Shown: positions 25,542-34,281 of the stretch, piece after piece
How the letters are laid out: each line of letters begins with the position of its first letter
Numbering within the stretch: position 1 is the first letter of the stretch
Assembly: GCA_039028975.1 (NCBI GenBank)
Contig: JBCCHB010000107.1
Location: 1-59,706 of the forward strand
Reading direction: 5' to 3'
Length of the DNA: 59,706 nucleotides
Origin: JAHBNG01 sp039028975
Lineage (GTDB): Bacteria > Chloroflexota > Anaerolineae > Caldilineales > Caldilineaceae
Position numbers and translations under genes: made by a program
Notes under the pieces: generated by a model
Seen by the model: the letters and a program-made list of their open reading frames with translations, nothing else
Told to the model about the DNA's origin: nothing
Databases searched by the model: none

Positions 25542-26021
25542 TTATGAAACTGCTCCTGCTGCATTAGAGGCGTGGGCTGATGTATTGCCTGACTGGACAG
25601 ACTGATTGGGTTGATTAAAGATGCGGTCATAAGAGAAGGAACCGGCGACGAGCGCGACCACGAAAATTACCGGATTCCATGCCTCAATCATCAATGCTGT
25701 AATGCCTGGACCCGGACAGTAGCCCCCAATGCCCCAACCAATGCCAAAGAGGGCAGAACCAACGACGAGCGGCCTATCGATCTCCTGCTTGGTTGGCAGC
25801 TGAAAAGTCGATGCAAAAAATGGGTTGGGTTGTCGCAGGATAAAGCGGAAGGTAATTACGGTGACGCCAACGGCACCGCCAAGAACAAAAATAAGGGTGG
25901 GGTCCCAGGTACCCGCTACATCTAAAAAACCAAGGACGCGTGCTGGATCGATCATCTGAGATACTGCTAACCCTAAGCCAAAGAGTATGCCCGCAAGCAG
26001 GGCGGTCAGATTTTGCTTCAT
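25542..26021 (-). CDS. YeeE/YedE half-size membrane protein (DUF6691/PmpB-like)
   Basis: A 159-aa membrane protein with four hydrophobic segments and the signature GYCPGPGITAL, the Cys motif of the short YeeE/YedE partner. It pairs with the 26211-26630 gene; such two half-size proteins are thought to form one sulfur-compound transporter, like the full-length YeeE. The C-terminal about 25 residues are Ser/Asn/Ala-rich and probably disordered. It is coupled to the DUF2892 gene downstream. Confidence 0.87.
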   Translation of the reverse strand: MKQNLTALLAGILFGLGLAVSQMIDPARVLGFLDVAGTWDPTLIFVLGGAVGVTVITFRFILRQPNPFFASTFQLPTKQEIDRPLVVGSALFGIGWGIGGYCPGPGITALMIEAWNPVIFVVALVAGSFSYDRIFNQPNQSVQSGNTSAHASNAAGAVS

Positions 26022-26088
26022 TTTGGATTCTCTATTTGATATTGAGCCAATCAGCTAGTACACGTCGACTTAAATAGACCGAGAATTA

Positions 26089-26146
26089 GAAACCAGGGTT
26101 TTAGACTGGAATCCCTCTGAAATTAGGTCTTCAAACCCCTGGTTCC
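26089..26146. repeat. Inverted repeat AACCAGGGTTT/AAACCCCTGGTT
   Basis: Imperfect facing arms of about 18 bases lie between the two half-size YeeE genes, followed by three tandem CTGAAATG units at 26181-26204. It may attenuate transcription between the genes or be a dispersed palindrome. Confidence 0.75.
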
Positions 26147-26210
26147 TTTTAGGCTGCTCTGTACTAGTCAGCTAGTCAGGCTGAAATGCTGAAATGCTGA
26201 AATGCTAATC

Positions 26211-26630
26211 TTATAAAAGATGCCGTATAACAAAGACGGTGGCGATGCTAGTCACAAGAAAGGTGATGACTGCTACCAGCGACCGAGGCGAAAGGCGACC
26301 CAGGCCACAGACACCGTGTCCGCTGGTGCAGCCGCTGCCCATGCGAGTCCCAAAGCCAACAATCAACCCACCGAGAATCATGGCAAGAGGTGCAAAGCCA
26401 AATTCGGGTGTGGGGGTAGGAGTCAGCACATATTCATAAAGCGCACCGCCGCCGATCATCCCAAGTAGGAAGATCCAGCGCCAGCTGATATCACCTGCTT
26501 TGGGCGTGACGAGCATGTGAACCATGCCGCTAATCCCCGCAATTCGACCGTTCCAGGCCAACATCACGGTGGAACTTACGCCGATCAAGATGCCGCCTAC
26601 GAGGGCGGTTATCCAATTAAAGTCTGCCAT
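26211..26630 (-). CDS. YeeE/YedE half-size membrane protein (PmpA-like)
   Basis: A 139-aa membrane protein with four hydrophobic segments and the signature FGTRMGSGCTSGHGVCGLGR, typical of the first half-size YeeE/YedE partner; the Cys pair is expected to relay sulfur compounds through the pore. It lies 25 bases downstream of the SulP gene and upstream of its partner half across a 190-base repeat-bearing gap. Confidence 0.9.
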   Translation of the reverse strand: MADFNWITALVGGILIGVSSTVMLAWNGRIAGISGMVHMLVTPKAGDISWRWIFLLGMIGGGALYEYVLTPTPTPEFGFAPLAMILGGLIVGFGTRMGSGCTSGHGVCGLGRLSPRSLVAVITFLVTSIATVFVIRHLL

Positions 26631-26655
26631 TTGAACACCATTTCTATATCTTCAC

Positions 26656-28512
26656 TCAAACGGGTGAATGATTCAGATAGCGCTTTTGAGCTGCCTTTGC
26701 CGCCGCGCCTGGGCTTAAACTCTGCGGGCAATGGTCATCCGCATCCACATATCCCAGGGCAATCATGGCATCGTGGGTGCTAAAGTGAATGTGGTCCTCT
26801 CCCAATTCCTCGACAAAACCAATCTTCTTGAGTTCATCCAGCACCGGCCCTTTAATGGCGGCAAGATGGAGTTCAACGCCTGAGCCCATTAGTTCCGCTC
26901 GCAGCGACGCCAACGTTTCTAGTGCGCTGGCGTCAATAAAGTTGATAGCCGTCCCAATCAATATCATGTGCTTCACTTCCGGGTGATCCGCAATCATGGC
27001 CAGTACGGTATCTTCCAGATATTTTGTGTTGGCAAAATAGAGGCTCTGGTCGACCCGAATGGCTAATACTTCTGGCCAAGTCTGTACATGGTAGCGCAAT
27101 TCATTGCGGTATAGCTCACTCTTGCCAACTCGACCCACGACGGCCGTGTGTGGCCTGCTGGTACGCCAGATGAAGAGGAGCAAAGAGGCACCAGCTCCTA
27201 CCAGGATCCCACTTTCAACGCCTATTGCCAGCACGGCGATAAAGGTGATAATCAGAGCCGCCGCATCCGCCTTGTTGTAGGCCCAAATATGCTTGGCCGT
27301 CTTGATATCAATTAGATTCACCACCGCGACCAAAATGATGGAGGCCAAAACTGCTTGAGGCAGATAGAAGAATAAGGGTGTCAGAAAGACCACGGTTAAG
27401 GCAATTAGCGCTGCCGTGATCATGGAGGCTAATCCTGTATTTGCACCCGCAGCAAAGTTGACAACCGAACGGCTAAAGCCACCCGTTACTGGGTATCCGC
27501 CAGTGAACGTTGCCGCCAGATTCGCCGCGCCCAACCCAATCAACTCCTGATCTGCGTCTACCTTTTGACGACGCTTGCTGGCCAACGATTTGGCAACCGA
27601 GAAGCTCTCCATATAGCCTATAAAGCTGATGGCTAGTGCCGTGGGCAACAGCGCACTCCACAGGTTGAAGTCTAACGAGGGCATCGACAGCGGAGGCAAC
27701 CCCAATGGGACATCGCCTACGATCTTGACACCTGCAGAGTCACTCAGCCCGAAGCCCTGCACAAGTAACGTGCCGAAGAGGACAACGACCAACGGTGCGC
27801 TTTTGGAAATGGGCATGATCAAGCCTTCAGGCAATGAGAGTTGTTTGAGAATGACCGGCAGTTGGTTCTTAAAGAAGAGCAAAATCAAAATACTGCCCAC
27901 GCCAATCCCCAACGTAATGTAGTTTGTCTGCCCCAGGTGGGTAACCGTATGCTGCACCGTCCCGACAAACTCGCCTCTGGGAACGCTAAATCCCAACACA
28001 TGCTTTAGCTGGCTAAACCCAATCACAATGGCCGCGGCGGCCGTAAATCCAACCAATACTGGATGGCTTAGAAAGTTGACCATGAAACCGACCCGCAAAA
28101 AGCCCATCGAAAGCTGCAAAATGCCAACCAACAGAGCCAGGGTTAGCGCCAATTGGATATAGAGTGTTACGTCTCCACCAGCCAGCGGAGCCACACCTGC
28201 GACAACCATCAGCGATACGATAGCTACAGGTCCAACTGCCAGGGTTCGGCTACTGCCAAGCAGACCGTATACAAAGAGCGGTAAAATACTGGCGTAGAGA
28301 CCAACCTGGGGTGGTAGCCCTGCTAGCAAAGCGTAGGCCATCCCCTGTGGCACCAGCATGATAGCCACAATAATGCCGGCCAAGAGATCGCCGCTGAACT
28401 CTTCCCGGCGGTAATTGACCAGCCAATCGAGAAAGGGCAAATATTTCTTCACGCCATTAACTGTTGAATGTTTTGTGGCTGATGAGAGCGGCTGTGCGCT
28501 TGATAAGGCCAT
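26656..28512 (-). CDS. SulP-family anion permease with STAS domain
   Basis: A 618-aa SulP transporter, most likely importing sulfate, possibly bicarbonate. The N-terminal two thirds hold 12-14 membrane segments with SulP marks (GDLLAGIIVAIMLVPQGMAY, ASILPLFVYGLLGSSRTLAVGP, TGGYPVTGGFSRSVVNFAAG). The C-terminal STAS domain begins near residue 475 (VLAIRVDQSLYFANTKYLED) and contains NFIDASALETL, the conserved loop. Clustering with YeeE proteins and a persulfide dioxygenase supports a sulfur role. Confidence 0.94.
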   Translation of the reverse strand: MALSSAQPLSSATKHSTVNGVKKYLPFLDWLVNYRREEFSGDLLAGIIVAIMLVPQGMAYALLAGLPPQVGLYASILPLFVYGLLGSSRTLAVGPVAIVSLMVVAGVAPLAGGDVTLYIQLALTLALLVGILQLSMGFLRVGFMVNFLSHPVLVGFTAAAAIVIGFSQLKHVLGFSVPRGEFVGTVQHTVTHLGQTNYITLGIGVGSILILLFFKNQLPVILKQLSLPEGLIMPISKSAPLVVVLFGTLLVQGFGLSDSAGVKIVGDVPLGLPPLSMPSLDFNLWSALLPTALAISFIGYMESFSVAKSLASKRRQKVDADQELIGLGAANLAATFTGGYPVTGGFSRSVVNFAAGANTGLASMITAALIALTVVFLTPLFFYLPQAVLASIILVAVVNLIDIKTAKHIWAYNKADAAALIITFIAVLAIGVESGILVGAGASLLLFIWRTSRPHTAVVGRVGKSELYRNELRYHVQTWPEVLAIRVDQSLYFANTKYLEDTVLAMIADHPEVKHMILIGTAINFIDASALETLASLRAELMGSGVELHLAAIKGPVLDELKKIGFVEELGEDHIHFSTHDAMIALGYVDADDHCPQSLSPGAAAKAAQKRYLNHSPV

Positions 28513-28718
28513 AATAATTTCTTCCTAAACCAAATAGATAATCAGGGCTGATAGTTCCATGACCGAGCTATCAGCCTTTTATGCCTAAAGCCAAGAACCC
28601 GCGCGTCTATCTAAGTAAGTCACAAAAAGTTTGGGAATAAAGATTATGCAGATTACACAGGTTTCTCTCTTGAATCTTTGAAATCTTCTAATCCCTGTTT
28701 TCAATTATTTCCTCGGAA

Positions 28719-30128
28719 TTACTTAGCTCCAACAGCGGTTGGCAGCGCTTTGGCCCATTTACCTTTAGGCTCACCCATGAGAACCACATTATTGAGCCCT
28801 TTGGCGCGCAGATAGCTGGCCGCAACCTGAGCGCGATAACCAGATGCGCACTGGGCGACTATCGGGCCATCTTTGGGCAATTCATCCAAGTGACGAGGCA
28901 AGAGGCCAACGGCAATGTTCTGGGCACCCTCTATGTGTTCTTCAGCATATTCGGTGGCACCTCGTACGTCCAGTACAGTTAGGCCATTTTTGGGTAACCG
29001 TTCTGCCAGCTCTTGGGCGGAGATCTGCGGCAGCGTCTCTGTGCCGTGGGCCGCCACCTCTGGCATGAAGTAGCTAGGCGTGTTATCAATGCCAATGGCT
29101 CGTAGCTTACTTAGCATTTCAAGAACAGAATTTTCGTCTGGTGTAATGAAGTAGAGCGGTTGCTCATAATCCACATACCATCCGATGTAGGTGGTAAAAC
29201 CGCTGTTGCTGGCTGGAACGCTTACCGTACCCGGCACGTGGCCACTGGCAAAGGCTTTTCCATTACGCAGATCAACTACTAGCGTCTCATGCTCTAACAG
29301 ATCATTCAACTGGGCTCGGTCCATCTGCTGGGCATCGGGCAGATTTTCAAGTAGTTCAGGGCCAATCTTGTTGACCTTCTTCATTTGAGCAAAATAGCGG
29401 GGTGCTTCCGGCTGATCCTTGAGCAGCCAGGCCGAGAAGCCGGCTTCGCTCTCAAATTGGAAGGCGGGGTTGAATAGCTTCTCATAGCCTAGCGTTGTAG
29501 AGGGAATAGCTCCCAGCGACTTTCCGCACGCGCTACCTGCACCGTGACCAGGCCAAATTTGCAGATAATCGGGCAACTGTTTGAAGCGATCCACGCTGGC
29601 AAACTGCTGGCTTGCTCCCTTGTTGGCCGTGCCAATCATGCCCGCTGCTTCTTCCAGCAGGTCTGGGCGACCTACGTCTCCAACAAAGAGGAAATCGCCC
29701 GTGAAGACGCCAATGGGTTTATCTGCTCTAGCCGTATCCGTAATCATAAATGAGACATGTTCGGGCGTATGGCCAGGCGTATGCAGCACTTCTACCTTGA
29801 TGTTGCCGACGAGCCAGCTATCGCCATCCGTTACGAGAATTACATTCGGGTCGTCCGAGTAGCCATATTTCCAGTTCTCACCTCCCATATCGCTCAGGTA
29901 TATCGTGGCATCAGTCGCTGCGCTCAACTCTCGGCTGCCGCTCACAAAGTCTGCGTGGATATGGGTCTCGGTCACGTGGGTAATGCGTAGGCCTTCCTGA
30001 CTAGCAGCATCGAGATACTGCTGAATGTCTCGCGCAGGGTCAACGATGAGGGCCTCGCCAGTCTTTGCACAACCAACCATGTATGACGCTTGGGCCAAAC
30101 TTTTGTCGTAGAAGTATTTTAGGTACAT
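28719..30128 (-). CDS. Persulfide dioxygenase-like MBL protein with two rhodanese domains
   Basis: A 469-aa fusion. Residues 1-240 are a metallo-beta-lactamase fold like ETHE1/persulfide dioxygenases: THIHADFVSGSREL, LHTPGHTPEHVSF, FTGDFLFVGDVGRPDL and IWPGHGAGSACG; the usual HxHxDH reads HIHADF, as in this subfamily. Two rhodanese domains follow (about 275-365 and 375-465). The first lacks the catalytic Cys (loop ITPDEN); the second keeps it in VAQCASGYRAQVAAS. It should oxidise glutathione- or protein-persulfide to sulfite and shuttle sulfane sulfur. It is the first gene of the sulfur cluster and divergent from the LysR gene. Confidence 0.93.
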   Translation of the reverse strand: MYLKYFYDKSLAQASYMVGCAKTGEALIVDPARDIQQYLDAASQEGLRITHVTETHIHADFVSGSRELSAATDATIYLSDMGGENWKYGYSDDPNVILVTDGDSWLVGNIKVEVLHTPGHTPEHVSFMITDTARADKPIGVFTGDFLFVGDVGRPDLLEEAAGMIGTANKGASQQFASVDRFKQLPDYLQIWPGHGAGSACGKSLGAIPSTTLGYEKLFNPAFQFESEAGFSAWLLKDQPEAPRYFAQMKKVNKIGPELLENLPDAQQMDRAQLNDLLEHETLVVDLRNGKAFASGHVPGTVSVPASNSGFTTYIGWYVDYEQPLYFITPDENSVLEMLSKLRAIGIDNTPSYFMPEVAAHGTETLPQISAQELAERLPKNGLTVLDVRGATEYAEEHIEGAQNIAVGLLPRHLDELPKDGPIVAQCASGYRAQVAASYLRAKGLNNVVLMGEPKGKWAKALPTAVGAK

Positions 30129-30525
30129 GTTTCTAGCTTCCTATGATGTTGACTCAGAAATTGATGTTTCTTTATACTGAGGTTGTTTTGAAAACAAGCG
30201 TTATCCGAAGCCCTACCAAAGAGACCAAACACTTGTTTGCAAACGGAGCTGAGTAGAGATGTCCACACTATACACCTAATCCATTTGCTTCTGCTCCCCC
30301 CAAACATCTATACTACCCATGAGTGGCGATTCATACCGTCAAACGATAGGCATACATTCAGTACAAATTCATTGCATATATTGCGGTTGTCCATAGATGG
30401 CGAAAGGCCCATTTATGAAGAGCACAATTAGATAGTATTTCAGTCGGGTAAATGATTCTCTTCGGCAACAGGTGCAGGGCGACATCTATGACAGAGCCAA
30501 GAATCACAACGTAGACGGAGAACTA
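30129..30525. promoter_or_regulatory. Divergent promoter region of sulfur cluster and LysR gene
   Basis: About 400 bases between divergent starts. LysR proteins normally bind such regions, so promoters and operator sites are expected here, but I cannot assign a defined T-N11-A box. ACAAGCG near 30194 and CTTGTTTGC near 30231 form a loose inverted pair. Confidence 0.5.
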
Positions 30526-31440
30526 ATGTTAGATTTTCATAAACTGGATGTTTTCCTTAAGGTTATAGAAACGGGGAGCTTTAGTCGGGCTGGCGAAGCG
30601 CTGCTGATCACTCAGTCGGCTGTCAGCCACCACATGCGCGATTTGGAGACTCAACTAGGGACATCGCTCTTTAAACGTGGGCCGCGCGGCGTCACGCTTA
30701 CCACATCAGGAGAGTTGTTGAACGAGTACGTTCTGAAGATAACAACGTTGGTTGCTGAGGCAGAACGTGCCGTGACCAATGTGGCCAATATCAAAGAAGA
30801 AGAGGTTAAAGTTGGGGCGACGCCAGGCGTTAGCGCTTATCTATTGCCAGACTGTATTGTTTTGTTTCGCCAAGAGTACCCCAACTTATTGGTGACAATG
30901 CAGACGGATACATCGCAACAGGTTATTCACTTATTGAACGAATCACAGGTTGACTTGGGGATAATTGAAGGGGAATTAGAGCAGAACCAAGTCCCAGGGT
31001 TAAAGGTTCAGGCTCTACACCAAATCGAACAGAAGGTGATTGTTGGCAAGAACCATCTATGGTGGGACAGAGCTATCATTGAGCTAGCAGAACTAAATGA
31101 CCAGGAATTTGTGATGCGACAGCCGAGTAGCCAGACACGTATCTGGTTAGATAGCGAACTGAAGCAACACGGGATTCAACCCCACGTGACCACTGTCTTT
31201 GACAATGTTGATTCTATCAAGCGGGCTGTTGTAAGAGGCCAGTGTCTCACCGTAATGCCTGCATATGCTGTCCAGGATGAACTTGAACAAGGAACAGCTC
31301 AGGCACTTTCAATAGAAGGGCAGCCATTACAAAGGACGCTAAAGCTGGTTTGGAAAGAAGCTAAACCATTTTCGCCACCAGCCAGCGCCTTTTTGCGGCA
31401 TATGGAAGAGTGTTTGGTAAACCAAAGGATCCCCGTCTAA
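30526..31440 (+). CDS. LysR-type transcriptional regulator
   Basis: A 304-aa LysR-family regulator. The N-terminal helix-turn-helix is clear (FLKVIETGSFSRAGEALLIT, QSAVSHHMRDLETQLG, LFKRGPRGVTLTTSGE), followed by a periplasmic-binding-protein-like effector domain (about 90-300) similar to CysB/CysL-type sensors. The start at 30526 (MLDFHKLDVF) has GGAGAA upstream; the longer frame from 30472 is less likely. Divergent placement suggests control of the sulfur cluster in response to a sulfur or acetylserine-type signal (inference). Confidence 0.92.
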   Translation: MLDFHKLDVFLKVIETGSFSRAGEALLITQSAVSHHMRDLETQLGTSLFKRGPRGVTLTTSGELLNEYVLKITTLVAEAERAVTNVANIKEEEVKVGATPGVSAYLLPDCIVLFRQEYPNLLVTMQTDTSQQVIHLLNESQVDLGIIEGELEQNQVPGLKVQALHQIEQKVIVGKNHLWWDRAIIELAELNDQEFVMRQPSSQTRIWLDSELKQHGIQPHVTTVFDNVDSIKRAVVRGQCLTVMPAYAVQDELEQGTAQALSIEGQPLQRTLKLVWKEAKPFSPPASAFLRHMEECLVNQRIPV

Positions 31441-31483
31441 TCATACTCATCTGACATGCCCGTGTAGAGATTTTCCTCGGTTC

Positions 31484-31684
31484 TCAAGCCCCTTTCTCCC
31501 AGTCGTGAAAGCCACGGATAAAGAGATAGCCATCTTTGGCCATTCTGGTTTTGAGCGCGCTTACATCATCGCGGATCGGGCTGGAATCGACCAGTTCAAC
31601 AATTTCATCGCCAAAATGGAATTGGTATTCACCAAAGTGGAAGGGGGTGCCTTTGGTGATAGGGGGTGGTGTTTCGGTGTTCAT
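31484..31684 (-). pseudogene. PhyH dioxygenase, N-terminal fragment
   Basis: An AGGAG ribosome site precedes ATG 31684. The 66-aa product contains FHFGEYQFHFGDEIVELVDS and LKTRMAKDGYLFIRGF, the N-terminal strand region of a larger PhyH-like family, then stops at 31484. Just after, another frame reads TEENLYTGMSDEYD to a stop near 31437, possibly the original C-terminus, so an internal deletion is likely. It follows an intact PhyH gene by 34 bases. It lacks all iron ligands. Confidence 0.7.
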
Positions 31685-31718
31685 TGTTTGCTCCTATATG
31701 CCCTATCGGTGATAGGTT

Positions 31719-32546
31719 CTATCGCTGATAGACTACCGTGTTTAACTCGCTGTTCGCCAATTCCCCTGGTTTCCGACCACCAAGAAAGACCTTGGCATCA
31801 TTGACCCGGCTTGGGTTGAGCAATTCTCCTATCCGCGTGCCGTCTGGATAGTAGGTAACGATCATGGCTTCGCGCGTGGTCTGGGTTTTGTTGGGAGAAG
31901 CGCCATGAATCAACCAGCCGTTGTGGAAGGTGGCGTCGCCTGCCTTCATCGGTTGTTGCCAAGTCTTAAATCCCTTGTCGGCGATCACGGCATCAAAGAC
32001 ATCTTGGGACTCATCCGAGATTGCATAATGGCCTAAATACCCATCGTTATGAGAGCCACTGGCATACCGAATTGGCCCCATATCCAAATCGACGTCGATC
32101 AAAGGCATCCATAGCCCGGTTGCCTGATTCGTATCCAGCGGCCAATAGTATTGATCCTGGTGCCAGTGGCTGTGGCTGCCGCCTGGCTCTTTGAATAGGG
32201 CTTGCTCGTGAAAGATCCGCACCCCATCGACGCCGTTGAGATCAGCCACAATTTTGGCGAAGCGTCGGGACAGAACAAAGGCTTTGACGCCCTCACTTTT
32301 GAAGCGCAAGTTGAGGGTTTGCAGAAAGGCTTTTCCAGACGCATCGCGTTGATCCAGTGGCCTTCGAACAGGAAAATTCGTATAGGCCGCTTCGGTGATC
32401 GCCTCTCGATAAGCAGCCACTTCTTCTGAGGTACAGACCTGGGGCAGGTAAACGTGCCCATCACGACGATAGGCTTCGATCTGTTCCGGAGTCAGAGGGT
32501 ATTCCGATGATAGATCAGGGTATCTTGAAGATGGTGTTGTGGTCAT
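31719..32546 (-). CDS. PhyH-family Fe(II) dioxygenase
   Basis: A 275-aa PhyH-family protein with the full set of marks: N-terminal LTPEQIEAYRRDGHVYLPQV, HxD in HSHWHQDQYYWPL, MGPIRYASGSH, the distal His in GWLIHGASPNKTQTTREA and Arg after it. It is therefore probably an active Fe(II)/2-oxoglutarate hydroxylase; the substrate is unknown. It is upstream of a truncated PhyH fragment, and downstream of a Gfo/Idh/MocA dehydrogenase across a 190-base repeat-bearing gap. Confidence 0.92.
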   Translation of the reverse strand: MTTTPSSRYPDLSSEYPLTPEQIEAYRRDGHVYLPQVCTSEEVAAYREAITEAAYTNFPVRRPLDQRDASGKAFLQTLNLRFKSEGVKAFVLSRRFAKIVADLNGVDGVRIFHEQALFKEPGGSHSHWHQDQYYWPLDTNQATGLWMPLIDVDLDMGPIRYASGSHNDGYLGHYAISDESQDVFDAVIADKGFKTWQQPMKAGDATFHNGWLIHGASPNKTQTTREAMIVTYYPDGTRIGELLNPSRVNDAKVFLGGRKPGELANSELNTVVYQR

Positions 32547-32738
32547 TATTCTTTCTTCACTCTCATGCCGCAGGCTATTTGTCTGATGAGCCGGTTAGCA
32601 ATGTCGCTTTGCGACTACTTTGCGAACCGCTATTCAGCCTGTTTGCTCATGAATTATGTAATTGAACAACTGGATACGCTACGCCAATGCCCAGGCTGAA
32701 TAGCTGACAGGCTGATGGCTGAATAGCTACTATCAATC

Positions 32739-33893
32739 TTAACCGAAAGCGGGTATGCTCACGCCTCTCCCGCCTTGCATGGCCGACTCGTGAGCACAGA
32801 TGCCGGCGGCCGTCCAATTAGCCCCCTTGAGCGCATCAATCCAGGGCGGACGCCCTTCAACGATGCTGCGGATGAACTCATGGACCAGATGCGGATGTGA
32901 GCCGTGATGACCGCCTCCCGTCTCAAAGGATTTCTGTGGGTTCGTATCGTCGTATTGGCCTCGAACGGTGAAGCGGGCAATTGCTGGCGGTAGTAGATCT
33001 TGTCTGTCTCGGGCAGTCACGCGCTCGGTCAATGTCTTGATTCCTCGGGATTCCAATTCATGCTTTTCTCCTGAACGGTCCATGGTGAATATGACGGGAT
33101 CATCCTCTTTCTCAATCTGCGGCCATTCAAAGGCCATTCTCTCTCCATATATGTGGAAGCTTTCCGTATAATCGCGGGCCGTGTTGAACAAGGAACGGGA
33201 GATCTCCATGGCCAGATTGGGTCGATCTAGCTGAAAGATTGCTGTCTCAACGGGGTAAGGGTTCCCGTATTGAGTGTGTAGCTCTTCATCCATTGTACCA
33301 GAACCGAAACAGTGAACGCTGATGGCCCGCGCGTCAACAATCGCAAGGCAGGGCGAAACCGCGTGGGTGGCGTACCACATGGGCGGCAACCCCATCCAGT
33401 AGGCAGGCCACCCTTCCATAGACTGATAATGCGCGCCACGGAGAAACTGAATTCGGCCGAAACGCCCTGCGTCCACAAGCTCTTTGGCATGGAGAAACTG
33501 TCGTGTATAAACGGACGTTTCCATCATCATATAGTTCTTTCCACTCGCCCGCTGTGCCGCCACGATCTCACGCAAGTCGTCTAGGCTGGTGGCCATTGGG
33601 ACGGCACAGGCACAATGTTTGTTGCTGCGAAGCACTTTGAGCGTTTGTTCGGCATGCAGGGGAATCGGAGTTACGAGATGAACGGCATCGTACCCATCGG
33701 ACTGAAGAACTTCATCCAAGTCTGTATATCTCCGTTCAATGTCGTACTTATCCCCAACTTGGTTCAAAACTTTCTCATCGGGATCGACAATGCCTACAGT
33801 ATCCACATCTGGATGATTCAGATAGATAGGCACAAACGCACCTCCAAACCTCAGTCCTACAACAGCAATACGGATTCCTCTTGAGTTTGTCAT
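32739..33893 (-). CDS. Gfo/Idh/MocA-family oxidoreductase
   Basis: A 384-aa NAD(P)-dependent sugar or inositol dehydrogenase-type protein. The Rossmann N-terminus IRIAVVGLRFGGAFVPIYL is followed by DAVHLVTPIPLHAEQTL. The usual EKP lysine triad is changed to CACAVPMATS, so the catalytic Lys before Pro is missing. The C-terminal domain carries a His-rich segment (GGGHHGSHPHLVHEF), typical of the subfamily that may bind metal or substrate. No signal peptide. It belongs to the catabolic region with PhyH and luciferase-like genes. Confidence 0.88.
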   Translation of the reverse strand: MTNSRGIRIAVVGLRFGGAFVPIYLNHPDVDTVGIVDPDEKVLNQVGDKYDIERRYTDLDEVLQSDGYDAVHLVTPIPLHAEQTLKVLRSNKHCACAVPMATSLDDLREIVAAQRASGKNYMMMETSVYTRQFLHAKELVDAGRFGRIQFLRGAHYQSMEGWPAYWMGLPPMWYATHAVSPCLAIVDARAISVHCFGSGTMDEELHTQYGNPYPVETAIFQLDRPNLAMEISRSLFNTARDYTESFHIYGERMAFEWPQIEKEDDPVIFTMDRSGEKHELESRGIKTLTERVTARDRQDLLPPAIARFTVRGQYDDTNPQKSFETGGGHHGSHPHLVHEFIRSIVEGRPPWIDALKGANWTAAGICAHESAMQGGRGVSIPAFG

Positions 33894-33966
33894 TGTTTCT
33901 CGTTAGTTTTTCAGATTTAGGATTGTCATCCTCATTTTAGACGAATAAGCGCTCGTCTGCTTTCGC

Positions 33967-34281
33967 TCAGGCGTGGCGCCAACGCATGACTAAAACGTAA
34001 GTGCTGGCCGCCCAATCGGGCATATAGCCAATACTATAACAGTAATGGCTATATGCCCGATTGGGGCGGTGTGAGGTGTTCACCGTGGAGCCGTGGGTGA
34101 GGGCCTCGGTGAAAATGATGGCGTCGCCCGCTTTGGCTGGCACTGCCGTTAGGACTGGATTTTCGTCTGGATGCTTGCCCCATGGTTTAGGAAAATTGCT
34201 TTTGTGGGCACTCGGAATCTCGGCGAAACAACCATCTTCTGCCTCGCAATCAAGCATGGGGAAAAGGATGCTTGAGATAAA
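33967..34281 (-). pseudogene. PhyH dioxygenase, C-terminal fragment
   Basis: Directly after the TAG stop of the luciferase-like gene the frame runs FPMLDCEAEDGCFAEIP, then SAHKSNFPKPWGKHP, AGDAIIFTEALTHGSTVN and PNRAYSHYCY, matching the second half of a PhyH protein including the distal His (LTHGSTVN) but not HxD. The N-terminal half is absent, so this is a 5'-truncated relic of about 100 codons. Confidence 0.75.

Noticed and set aside
26181..26204. Three tandem CTGAAATG units as a CRISPR or iteron array
   Set aside because: Units are 8 bases with no spacers and only three copies; a simple tandem repeat.
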